Below are positions 1 through 7,525 of a stretch of DNA of 7,595 nt, piece by piece. Below the pieces are notes generated by a model. The model was not told the DNA's origin and ran no database searches. It worked only from the letters and a program-made list of their open reading frames with translations. Origin of the DNA: Akkermansiaceae bacterium (lineage in GTDB: Bacteria > Verrucomicrobiota > Verrucomicrobiia > Verrucomicrobiales > Akkermansiaceae); the NCBI GenBank assembly GCA_011524615.1, contig WTJZ01000005.1:1-7595 (forward strand), written 5' to 3'. The position numbers were made by a program, and so were the translations under genes. Numbering within the stretch: position 1 is the stretch's first letter; every line of letters begins with the position of its first letter.

Positions 1-153
1 AACAGTAATTACGTAATCAATGCTATTATAAGGTGAGCTGATAGTTGTAATGAGTAGGGCTGATTATGCCTCTTTGCGGCAGTCACGCCGTATAGTTTCG
101 AGGAAGTGGATGAAATACTCTCAAAGGTTATGATAAGATCTCCGGAATCATTC

Positions 154-1554
154 TTAGTGATCTTCCCCTAATGGGACCCTGCTATTGAGCTTCAGTAGGG
201 AAAGGATAGGGGCAGCCTCCATCATGTGAGGTTTTAACTCCTCTAATATCGACTGTGCCGCAGAGGGCGTAGCGAGGTAATGCCAGTTGGCAAGTGATTG
301 GTGATGGGTAGGTGTGACGTTCTTAGTAGCATCACTTAGCGCTGCGACTAATTCTTTATAGGCTGGGTTCTTCTTGATGGTCTGGTACTTAATAATATGA
401 GCTTGTCGTGTGACTTCGCAGGCGAGAGGTAGAGAAGCTGATCCCTGTGCGAGCATCGCAGATACGAGTATGGCACATGTTTGATCCGATAGTCGTTCAC
501 TTAGTATACTGAGTGCTTCGAGGCTGTAGTACTTAGGCCAGGTTTTCGGGTCTCCTAGATGATCAAGAAGGTCGTCAGAGGCAGATGTGCTTACGAGGGT
601 CAAGATGACATCATTCTCTGTCTGTTTATTAGGATCAGGCTCCCATGCCTTGAGAAAGGTCTCAGGAGTGAGGTCTAGGTGCTGTGCGAGAGCATGGATG
701 GGGACCTGTGTACAGAGGGAGAGTCGGCGACTTTTCTGAGCATTAGTTTTGAGCGGTTTGAGCGCTAGACGTCGGGAGGCAAGTTTCTTTTTCAGGGAGA
801 AGTACTCTGCGAGTTCGGCGATGTCGTCCTGTGGGGCATCAGCGAGGCCTAGACGCATTAGGAATTGAGTCGCGAGATGTTTAATCTTTTGGGAACGATC
901 CTGGAGGAGCGTATTGAGGTAATCGGCGTCCTCTGTGGATAGATTCAGAGCTAGGGTGGCAATGAGCTTTACTCGCTTCTCTGCAGGCTCTCTGCTGGCA
1001 CAGGTCTGGAGGAGTTCGCGAGCGGCATCTGGAGAGACGGCGCGGAGCTGCTGAACCTGTTTGAGTCGTTCAGAGGGGTAGAATTCATCCCAGTTATCGG
1101 CTGAGAGGGATTGGTCGGTAATGTGTGCTTGCTGGGAAGAGAGCCAGAGCCGCCATGGATGGTACGCCTCAGGAATGTCTTCTGTCGTCGATACGGGGAT
1201 CCAATCAGTAGGGTGAGGCGCCCAGTGTCTCTGAGCAAGAGTCTCTAAGGCGTAACGAACAGGGATGTGAGAGTTCTTACAGTAGAGGAGAGCCTGCTTC
1301 AAGAGAGGACGGAGATGCTCAGGAAGAGTAGGTAAGTCTAGCGCTGGGAGTAGAGGCTTACAGGTGAATGAGTCAGGAGGAGACGGGGAGAAACCTACTC
1401 GGTAGCTGTGCCCGATGAGAGCGAGTAACTGGAGTTCCGATTCTTCTGGTAAGTATTGGTTCCAGTCGCTCTGGGCCACCTCAGGGAGGGCTGATGAACC
1501 AATGAGCCATTTGCCTTTGCAACGATTAGATAGATGGTAAATATTATGGGACAA
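154..1554 (-). CDS. DUF5691 family protein, helical repeat
   Basis: The last gene of the operon encodes a 466-residue soluble protein that I recognise as DUF5691, a family of unknown function commonly encoded next to the SWIM protein of such clusters. The clearest family block is at about 155-236: WDEFYPSERLKQVQQLRAVS, PDAARELL, EKRVKLIATLALNLSTED, and YLNTLLQDRSQKIKHLATQF. The alternation of paired helices and the LLQDRSQKIKHLA pattern resembles HEAT/ARM repeats, so a scaffold role is inferred. Translation starts at TTG (1554-1552): no in-frame ATG exists nearby, an in-frame TAG lies seven codons upstream with only non-start codons between, and a strong AGGGAGG ribosome site sits 7 nt before the TTG. 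The start overlaps the SWIM stop by 11 nt. No clear terminator follows the TAA in the 153 remaining bases. Confidence 0.85.
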   Translation of the reverse strand: MSHNIYHLSNRCKGKWLIGSSALPEVAQSDWNQYLPEESELQLLALIGHSYRVGFSPSPPDSFTCKPLLPALDLPTLPEHLRPLLKQALLYCKNSHIPVRYALETLAQRHWAPHPTDWIPVSTTEDIPEAYHPWRLWLSSQQAHITDQSLSADNWDEFYPSERLKQVQQLRAVSPDAARELLQTCASREPAEKRVKLIATLALNLSTEDADYLNTLLQDRSQKIKHLATQFLMRLGLADAPQDDIAELAEYFSLKKKLASRRLALKPLKTNAQKSRRLSLCTQVPIHALAQHLDLTPETFLKAWEPDPNKQTENDVILTLVSTSASDDLLDHLGDPKTWPKYYSLEALSILSERLSDQTCAILVSAMLAQGSASLPLACEVTRQAHIIKYQTIKKNPAYKELVAALSDATKNVTPTHHQSLANWHYLATPSAAQSILEELKPHMMEAAPILSLLKLNSRVPLGEDH

Positions 1555-2926
1555 GGTTAAGCCTCCCTATGTTAGTGTGAGCGGTTAAAAGGGTGAGTTG
1601 GAATCCATTCCAGAGACCGATGACAGAGTGCAGCCTGACACCGAGAGCGAGTGCTGGTATGGAGTCGAGCACGGGGTAATAGTGGTCGTCCTCTGTGTGG
1701 AGCCAGAGTTGCTGTTGCGCGTCTAGACCGAGACGAGCATTCTGGAGCAGGAGCGGAACCTCGATACTCCACGGGGAATCATGGAGGACGGACTGGAATT
1801 GAGCTCGTGGCGATAGTGTGACAACAGGCCAATCCTGAGTAGTACTGAGAGGTTCCTGCGTTACTAAGATAGCGCGAGAGAGGTGAGTTCCTGGATAGAA
1901 GGCGAGCTCGGCAGTGAATTGGGTGCCTGGGGTATGAGCTGGACCTCTCTTGCCTGCCGATGCGGGGTAGAAGTCGAGTAAGCAGGCGAATCGTGGAGCC
2001 TCAGAGGTGGGGCTGAGATTGAGGAGCCAGGTAGCTTGTTCGACGAGCCCGTCTCGACGAGATCTGATGAGTTCCGTGATCACCTCCCATTGCGACTGGT
2101 GGCGAGGGGCAGAGGGTGAGTCTAAGATCTCTTGGCGCTTTTCGGATGAAGAGATGAGACGGGTGAGGTCTGGAGCCTGAGGAGAGACCCTCCATGCTTG
2201 GGAGAGTAACTTAAGTTGGCCTAATTCGGCAATAAGCGCTTCTGTCTGGAGGGTGAGAGGCAGGGAGAGGATACGGCTGGGGAGTTCATCTAGTCTACCA
2301 GCTAGGGCTGCAGCCTTGCCGTCTACTAGACGGGCCGCGATCTTTCGGCAGAGACTGGGTAGGTCCTTGCGCAGGTTGGCGAGTCCAGATGAGAGTTGGT
2401 CTTGGAGCCATTGATCGAGATCCTCGAGAGCAGAGAGGATAGCGAGATGTGTCTGAGCAGCTCTCTTCTTAGCCGCTGCTTCCTTGCGAGCTTCAGCCTT
2501 TGGGTCTACGGCTTTGGCAGGGGGGGCGGTAGTAGCAAGGGCGATATTCTTGTCTTTGGCGACAGGAGGAGTTGCTTGGGGAGAGGTTGTCTTACGGCGT
2601 CGGCCAACCCATTCATGAGCCCATTCTGGCACCTCTCCAGGCGCGAATGTAGAGGAGGACTCTGCGTACATCCACATCAGCGCGAGAGCATGCTTACACG
2701 GGAACTTACGAGAGGGGCAGGTGCACTTGTAGCCGTGATCTCCTTTATCAACCACTACCCGGTAGGGATTAGCTCCTGATCCTTGGCAGTCACCCCAGAT
2801 GAGGTTACTGCCATCACTATCGTAGGACAGAACCGGCCATTTAGCTGGTTTCATGAGCTTAGCTGCCGCCTTCAGAGAGGCTTGGTCAGGGGCTATGGAT
2901 TCTACAGTTTCGACAGAGAGACTCAT
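1544..2926 (-). CDS. yehQ: SWIM zinc-finger protein, YehQ-like
   Basis: The 460-residue product has an N-terminal SWIM zinc finger of the form CxCx6CxH (C68, C70, C77, H79) in KCTCPSRKFPCKHALAL, preceded by the conserved WGDCQGSG...PYRVVVD (44-60). VPEWAHEWVGRRR (100-112) follows, then a lysine/alanine/proline-rich linker (about 113-160) and a largely helical region containing LDQWLQDQLSSGLANL (171-186) and KIAARLVDGKAAALA (196-210). SWIM domains bind zinc and serve in DNA or protein contacts; the partner here is unknown. I start the gene at ATG 2926 rather than the in-frame ATG at 2977. The shorter start gives a classic 4-nt ATGA overlap with the VWA stop, and the extra 17 residues (MGRSTGHQGH...) look non-native and lie within the VWA coding region. 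The end overlaps the DUF5691 gene by 11 nt. Confidence 0.9.
   Translation of the reverse strand: MSLSVETVESIAPDQASLKAAAKLMKPAKWPVLSYDSDGSNLIWGDCQGSGANPYRVVVDKGDHGYKCTCPSRKFPCKHALALMWMYAESSSTFAPGEVPEWAHEWVGRRRKTTSPQATPPVAKDKNIALATTAPPAKAVDPKAEARKEAAAKKRAAQTHLAILSALEDLDQWLQDQLSSGLANLRKDLPSLCRKIAARLVDGKAAALAGRLDELPSRILSLPLTLQTEALIAELGQLKLLSQAWRVSPQAPDLTRLISSSEKRQEILDSPSAPRHQSQWEVITELIRSRRDGLVEQATWLLNLSPTSEAPRFACLLDFYPASAGKRGPAHTPGTQFTAELAFYPGTHLSRAILVTQEPLSTTQDWPVVTLSPRAQFQSVLHDSPWSIEVPLLLQNARLGLDAQQQLWLHTEDDHYYPVLDSIPALALGVRLHSVIGLWNGFQLTLLTAHTNIGRLNLVP
1562..1568 (-). promoter_or_regulatory. Strong ribosome binding site for the TTG-started DUF5691 gene
   Basis: On the minus strand AGGGAGG lies inside the last codons of the SWIM gene, followed by CTTAACC (7 nt) and the TTG start codon. 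This near-ideal Shine-Dalgarno match and spacing decides the start of the DUF5691 gene. It is the only strong ribosome site in the operon. Confidence 0.8.
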
Positions 2927-4095
2927 AATTCTTCGGTATGTGGTGAGATGGCCTTGATGTCCTGTAGAGCGGCCCATTGTGCGATGTCTCCCCTCTGGAG
3001 TGCGGTGGCCATCAGGTCCGGGAATTGATCTGGAGTACAGGCAAAGACGGGGATGCCCATAGTAGCGATTTGCGCGGCTGTCTGGCTGCAGTAAAATGGT
3101 TGCCCCTCATCAGAGAGGGCAAGGAGGACAATGACATTCACTCCATTACGTAGGCAATCTGCGAGACGGCGGAACATATCCTCACGGCTCCCTCCCTCAT
3201 AGAGATCTGATATGAGAATGAGGTGTGCCTGTAGCGGTCTCTCGATTTGCTGCGCTGAATATGCTACGGCTTGATTAATGTCTGTGCCTCCGCCGAGCTG
3301 AACTCCGAATAATACTTCTACTGGGTCATCTAGTTCATCGGTGAGGTCTAAGATAGCAGTATCAAAGCAGATGAGCTTAGTCTTCACAACTGGGAGGGAT
3401 GCCATGACCGCGGCAAAGATCGAGGAGTAGACGACCGAGTTAGCCATAGAGCCGGACTGATCCACGCAGAGGATGACTTCATCAAGGTCTACTTGGCGCT
3501 TTTGTTGACGCTTGTACCCGATGAGCTTTTCAGGGACGACACTTTGGTACTTGGGTTGATAATGACGGAGGTTCGCGAGAATGGTGCGGGGCCAGTCAAT
3601 GTCATTCGGTCTAGGGCGAGAGGTCCGTCGTGAGCGGTCGAGTGCTCCACGGATGGCTTCAGCGGTCTTTTGCTCTAAGCGCTCCATGAGTTCTGTAACG
3701 ACCTTAGCGATGACTTCGCGAGCGGTATCCTTGGTCTTATCCGGCATGACTCCTCTTAGGGAGACGAGGGTCGCGACGAGGTTGACATCCGCCTCCACTG
3801 CAGAGAGGAATTCGGGCTCTAGGAGCATCTGCTCGAGGCCGAGACGCTCGAAGGCGTCCTTCTGAATGACTTGCACCACTGATGAGGGGAAGTATTGGCG
3901 GACATCTCCCATCCATTGAGCTACCTTGGGCGCTGAGCGGCTGAGGCTCCCTCGTCGAGAGTTTGCTGAGGCGTCGCCGTTTCCCGCATAGAGAGCGGAG
4001 AGTGTTTGAGAGATCTTTTGGTCATCAGCGGAGAGCTGATTCGCATCTACGCCGAGAGCGAGTCTCCATCGTCGTAAGCGTTCTTCAGTTTTCAT
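2923..4095 (-). CDS. yehP: VWA domain protein, YehP-like (MoxR partner)
   Basis: The 390-residue product has a helical N-terminal half and a C-terminal von Willebrand factor A domain (about 205-365). The metal ion-dependent adhesion site looks complete: DQSGS (D212, S214, S216), the threonine in GGGTD (T271), and the aspartate in ISDLYEGG (D297). The N-terminal half holds RRGSLSRSAP (47-56) and a long helical stretch, typical of the bacterial VWA proteins encoded with MoxR ATPases. VWA domains bind Mg2+ and dock partners, so the likely role is adaptor or substrate-recognition subunit of the YehL ATPase. The ATG overlaps the end of the DUF5682 gene by 11 nt (ATGAAAACTGA), and the TGA shares an ATGA with the SWIM gene start. 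There is no recognisable Shine-Dalgarno sequence, so re-initiation after the upstream stop is likely. No signal peptide or membrane segment is visible. Confidence 0.93.
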   Translation of the reverse strand: MKTEERLRRWRLALGVDANQLSADDQKISQTLSALYAGNGDASANSRRGSLSRSAPKVAQWMGDVRQYFPSSVVQVIQKDAFERLGLEQMLLEPEFLSAVEADVNLVATLVSLRGVMPDKTKDTAREVIAKVVTELMERLEQKTAEAIRGALDRSRRTSRPRPNDIDWPRTILANLRHYQPKYQSVVPEKLIGYKRQQKRQVDLDEVILCVDQSGSMANSVVYSSIFAAVMASLPVVKTKLICFDTAILDLTDELDDPVEVLFGVQLGGGTDINQAVAYSAQQIERPLQAHLILISDLYEGGSREDMFRRLADCLRNGVNVIVLLALSDEGQPFYCSQTAAQIATMGIPVFACTPDQFPDLMATALQRGDIAQWAALQDIKAISPHTEEL

Positions 4096-6304
4096 CAGGG
4101 GCTGGAGCGAAAGGTTGTTGGAAGAGGGTATGAATCATCTGTGCATGGCTATTGAGCAGGTGGTCGGCATCGGCATGAGGGGTGAGTGCCTCTTTATGCG
4201 CTTGGCCAGCAGGGAGGCTGAGAGTCTCTAGGAGATGGGTGCGCTCTGTGCTATCCAGACTGGCAAACACCCGACGCATGAGTGGTAACTGGTTGGTGAA
4301 GGTCTCGTCATCGAGCGAGTATAACCAGCGGTCTACGGCGTCACGGAGGGCGTGATCATGAATCAGTCGAGTACCGCACCCCTCGAAGAATCCTTCGAAG
4401 AAGTCGGCCGCGTCAGAGGTGGGTGTCCCTGGGGTGAGTTGGCGCTCGATGAGGAGTACAGCCTGTGAGGCTGAGAGGTCTTCACACTCATAGAGCAGTC
4501 GAGCAGCGGTCCCCACTATTAGACGTGATGCTGAGTGGTTCTCCAGCAGCTCTAAGAGGTGACGAATCCATAAGTCTAGCGGATCTGAATCAGTGGTGAG
4601 GAGGAGGCGTATCGCGTTATCTGCGGTGAGGAGGGCCTTACTCATCTCTAGACTAGCATCGCGGTCTAAATTCTGAACCCCATAATGGAGGCTTAGTGCA
4701 CATTGGGTAACGAGTTGATGGAAGAGCGATTCCATCTGGGATGTATCTGTCGTACGAGCCTCTCCATAACGGAGAATGTCTGCAATGGGAGGAAGCGTCT
4801 CCAGAATCATGCGACAATCACTCACCTGGGCTACTCTGGTGTGGAGGCATTCGATCCCGAAGGAAGCAGCTTCTGGGAGCTGTGCTGTGAGTGCTTGCAT
4901 CACTCCAGTAGCCAGATCTGGTAGAGAGATGCTCTCCTTAAAGACGCCTTGAAGCTTAGTGGTGGCAGCTTGAGCAATCGTGGCACCATAGACGAGATTT
5001 TCAACGAGTGCGACTGCGAATTCAGGCTGCCAGGCTAGGATCCAGCGTTCTCGGAAGGTCCCACGAGAGCGCCCTTTGTCAATGAGGCGTCCCCACGAGA
5101 CTCCTAAGATATCAAGGCGATGCAAGAGAGTTGACCGTTGGAGACCTGATTCTGATCGTAGGTCGATAGCGAGTTCTCGGTCGAGGGCTTCGGGCTTTAG
5201 GCGGGTGGATTTTTGCTGGCGTTTGAGATCCTCTAGGAGTGGCGCGAGAGGCACATCGTCGGGGATGCTACCAACCTGATCTCCGATGAGGATCTGAGGT
5301 TCGATAGTGTGCCAGAGAGCTGATTCGCCATGGCACATACAGGCCACACAGGCTTGTTGTAGCTCTTCGAAGCCAGGCTGAGGCTTCTGCCTAATACTGG
5401 CTAAGGTCACAGACAGTCGCTCAGCTTCAATGATTGATGCTGAGGGGATGAAGTGTCCCTTCTCTCGTAGAGTGCGTGCAACGTGGACGAGCCAGAGGGT
5501 ATGAGGATCTCTAGGAGTAGACCAGAGGTGTTGATACCAATTAGGGGCAGTCACTCCAGCACCATAACCAGAGTGAGTAGCCATACGGGGAAAGGTCCAC
5601 GGAGCCCAAGTAGCGAGCATTTTCTTTTTCCCCTTGGCCTTCACTTTTGCTCGGTCATCTTTGAGGGTATGTTTCGCTAAGAGAGCGGGGACATGAAAGG
5701 CTCCACAGATCACAGCGATGTTACCCTCACAGGACTTGGACTCTTTCTTAATCTCGAGCCTCATATGAGCTTCCCTTGCGGCTTCACGCTGGGAGAGTGG
5801 GGGCTCGCCTTCTCGCAGAGCTGTCATCGCCTCGGTAATGGCGTCGAAGATGCCTTGTTCACTGGTGTTCTCCTCGATCAAGTTGTTCCACCAGCTCTCT
5901 CCATCATCGTATCCAGCGGCATGAGCGAGGAGGCCGATGGGATCCGTCATAGGCAGAGGCGCCTCTTCTTCCACGAGAGGTTCTGCAGGCTCCCAATAGG
6001 TAGGTAAGTCGATAAAGCGAACTGGGACTTGGTGAGCCAAGGCCCAACGTATGGCTTGAAATTCTGGAGAATAGTCCACAAAGGGCCAGAACCGCGCTTC
6101 TTCGGGGTTCTCCTTAGGGTATGTAAGTAGGGCTACGGGAGGACGCATCTCCTCATGAGCCATGAGGGGAATGAGATCACTCTGATCGATAGGCCCCTCG
6201 ATCAGTACAGAGGAGGGCTGGAGCGTCTCAAGGGTGTGGAGGACCTGTCGGGCCGATCCTGGACCGTGGTGCCGGATGCCGCAGTAATGTATGTTACCAT
6301 CCAT
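4085..6304 (-). CDS. yehM: DUF5682 family protein, YehM-like
   Basis: This 739-residue soluble protein belongs to the DUF5682 family found beside MoxR and VWA genes. The N-terminus has GIRHHGPGS (9-17) followed by a helix and VLIEGPID (33-40). Further on come VPVRFIDLP (93-101), REAHM (177-181) and VICGAFHVPAL (198-208). These resemble, in order, the conserved GxxH, glutamate, Arg-Met and GxxH motifs of TraB/TIKI/EreA-like proteins, so I infer a possible metal-dependent hydrolase-like fold; activity is unproven. A lysine-rich loop (211-230) precedes a family block SGYGAG...NWYQHLW (245-261). The remainder appears helical, with a conserved C-terminal block around 631-690 (GCGTRLIHDHALRD, LPLMRR). 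The gene starts 12 nt after yehL and ends with an 11-nt overlap into the VWA gene. No Shine-Dalgarno sequence precedes its ATG. The symbol follows the E. coli cluster order. Confidence 0.88.
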   Translation of the reverse strand: MDGNIHYCGIRHHGPGSARQVLHTLETLQPSSVLIEGPIDQSDLIPLMAHEEMRPPVALLTYPKENPEEARFWPFVDYSPEFQAIRWALAHQVPVRFIDLPTYWEPAEPLVEEEAPLPMTDPIGLLAHAAGYDDGESWWNNLIEENTSEQGIFDAITEAMTALREGEPPLSQREAAREAHMRLEIKKESKSCEGNIAVICGAFHVPALLAKHTLKDDRAKVKAKGKKKMLATWAPWTFPRMATHSGYGAGVTAPNWYQHLWSTPRDPHTLWLVHVARTLREKGHFIPSASIIEAERLSVTLASIRQKPQPGFEELQQACVACMCHGESALWHTIEPQILIGDQVGSIPDDVPLAPLLEDLKRQQKSTRLKPEALDRELAIDLRSESGLQRSTLLHRLDILGVSWGRLIDKGRSRGTFRERWILAWQPEFAVALVENLVYGATIAQAATTKLQGVFKESISLPDLATGVMQALTAQLPEAASFGIECLHTRVAQVSDCRMILETLPPIADILRYGEARTTDTSQMESLFHQLVTQCALSLHYGVQNLDRDASLEMSKALLTADNAIRLLLTTDSDPLDLWIRHLLELLENHSASRLIVGTAARLLYECEDLSASQAVLLIERQLTPGTPTSDAADFFEGFFEGCGTRLIHDHALRDAVDRWLYSLDDETFTNQLPLMRRVFASLDSTERTHLLETLSLPAGQAHKEALTPHADADHLLNSHAQMIHTLFQQPFAPAPDEN

Positions 6305-6316
6305 GTGAAGACGCGC

Positions 6317-7393
6317 TTAGACGAGCTCTGTGAGAGTATGATAGTAGTCGCCGTAGTCCGAGCGCTTTTTGAGAACGGTTTCGAGGTATTCTTCGAGAAC
6401 GATTTTATCTTGCACTGGGTCCTTGATAATGGCGCCAATGAGATTAGGGCTGATCCCTTCTGCAGAGAGCACCCCGTCTTGGAAGAAGGTGGCTTGGCTA
6501 ATGCCTCCGACCATAACACCGATCGCCTCGGCGGTGGAGAGGTTCCCTGTAGGAGTCTTGAGCGTGACCTTACCGTCTAGTGTTTCTCCTCCACGCAGTT
6601 CTCTGAAGATAGAGAGTACTCGGCGTACTTCATCAGAGACATTCTTCGGCTCTGGGAGGTCGAGTGATTTGGCCATTTCTGAGACTCGTTTGGTTACGAT
6701 TGCGACCTCGCTTTCCATATCGTCCGGGAGAGGTAGTACGACCACATTGAATCGTCGTTTGAGTGCTGAGGAGAGTTCATTAACGCCCTTGTCACGATTG
6801 TTAGCGGTAGCAATGACGTTGAAGCCTCGACTAGCAAAGGCGGATTCGTTGAGCTCAGGAATAGGGAGCATCTTCTCGGATAGGACAGTAATGAGGGTGT
6901 CCTGAACATCTGATCCCATCCGGGTTAACTCCTCGAGACGGCAGAGCTTACCCTCTTCCATCGCTCGATAGAGAGGTGAGGGGACTAGGGCGTCACGGCT
7001 AGGGCCATTAGCGAGTAGCTGGGCATAGTTCCACCCGTAGCGGATTTGGTTTTCATCAGTACCAGCAGTACATTGGATCACCATGGTGGAGTCTCCAGAG
7101 ATAGCTGCTGCGAGATGCTCGGAGACCCAGGACTTAGCAGTACCAGGCACTCCTAAGAGGAGTAAGGCTCGGTCGGTGGCGAGTGTCGCTACAGCGGTTT
7201 CGATCAGGCGTGCGTCTCCGATGTATTTGGCACTGATTTCGGTTTCTCCTGCCATGCCGCCCATGAGATAGGTGACTACTGATTTTGGCGAGAGGTGCCA
7301 TCCGCTAGGTTTCGTATCCTGATCTATAGCTTTGAGGGCTGAGAGTTCAGCGGCGTAGGTATCTTCTGCGGGAAGGCGTATCTTATCACTCAT
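6317..7393 (-). CDS. yehL: MoxR-family AAA+ ATPase, YehL subfamily
   Basis: The product is a 358-residue cytosolic AAA+ ATPase of the MoxR family. Visible motifs are Walker A GVPGTAKS (81-88), a Walker B-like segment LCRLEELTR (150-158) in which the usual Asp-Glu is Glu-Glu, a sensor 1 region ATANNRD (195-201), and an arginine-finger region SSALKRRFN (208-216). The stretch EELTRMGSDVQDTLITVLSE (154-173) is the MoxR signature after Walker B. MoxR ATPases form hexameric rings and remodel or load cofactors into partners, typically with a VWA protein encoded nearby, as here. It is the first gene of the operon; its TAA lies 12 nt before the next ATG. No Shine-Dalgarno sequence precedes the ATG (upstream bases AACAGCATTTCCTA). 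The YehL assignment rests on sequence style plus the DUF5682-VWA-SWIM neighbours. The cellular substrate is unknown. Confidence 0.93.
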   Translation of the reverse strand: MSDKIRLPAEDTYAAELSALKAIDQDTKPSGWHLSPKSVVTYLMGGMAGETEISAKYIGDARLIETAVATLATDRALLLLGVPGTAKSWVSEHLAAAISGDSTMVIQCTAGTDENQIRYGWNYAQLLANGPSRDALVPSPLYRAMEEGKLCRLEELTRMGSDVQDTLITVLSEKMLPIPELNESAFASRGFNVIATANNRDKGVNELSSALKRRFNVVVLPLPDDMESEVAIVTKRVSEMAKSLDLPEPKNVSDEVRRVLSIFRELRGGETLDGKVTLKTPTGNLSTAEAIGVMVGGISQATFFQDGVLSAEGISPNLIGAIIKDPVQDKIVLEEYLETVLKKRSDYGDYYHTLTELV

Positions 7394-7410
7394 TAGGAAA
7401 TGCTGTTAAA

Positions 7411-7439
7411 AATGTAAAAAAACTACATAGTTTGGTCAT
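7411..7439 (-). promoter_or_regulatory. Candidate sigma70-type promoter for the operon
   Basis: On the minus strand ATGACC (7439-7434, 4 of 6 matches to TTGACA) and TACATT (7416-7411, 4 of 6 to TATAAT) are separated by 17 nt in an AT-rich stretch just upstream of yehL. Initiation would fall about 10 nt before the ATG, giving a very short leader, which would fit the absence of a Shine-Dalgarno sequence. AT-rich DNA makes such matches common by chance, so this is only a candidate. Confidence 0.3.
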
Positions 7440-7525
7440 AAAGGCAATGAAATCGATGAGAAAATTAAAGGAGACATGATGCTCGTACTCCGCCTCACTA
7501 TTGAGCGGCCTCTGGGATACAATAA

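Noticed and set aside
8..17. Palindrome ATTACGTAAT near the left edge
   Set aside because: A single 10-bp palindrome with no promoter or second copy nearby is not enough to call an operator.
77..90. Small hairpin CGGC-AGTCAC-GCCG downstream of the operon, considered as its terminator
   Set aside because: The stem is only 4 bp and no T-run follows on either strand; the true terminator probably lies beyond the window.
50..133. A 27-codon plus-strand frame after AAGGTGAG
   Set aside because: The ribosome site spacing is too long, no homology is apparent, and nothing else supports a gene.
2396..2779. A 127-codon plus-strand frame opposite the SWIM gene
   Set aside because: It lies antisense to the SWIM finger and linker, with no recognisable domain or ribosome site; a shadow frame.
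2927..2977. Upstream in-frame ATG that would extend the SWIM protein by 17 residues
   Set aside because: The extension lies inside the VWA coding region, has no family resemblance, and the ATG at 2926 gives the typical ATGA stop-start overlap.
6369..6905. A 178-codon open frame on the plus strand opposite the MoxR ATPase gene
   Set aside because: It is antisense to well-conserved AAA+ motifs, its product is a Ser/Arg-rich low-information sequence, and the open frame follows from the codon bias of the real gene.
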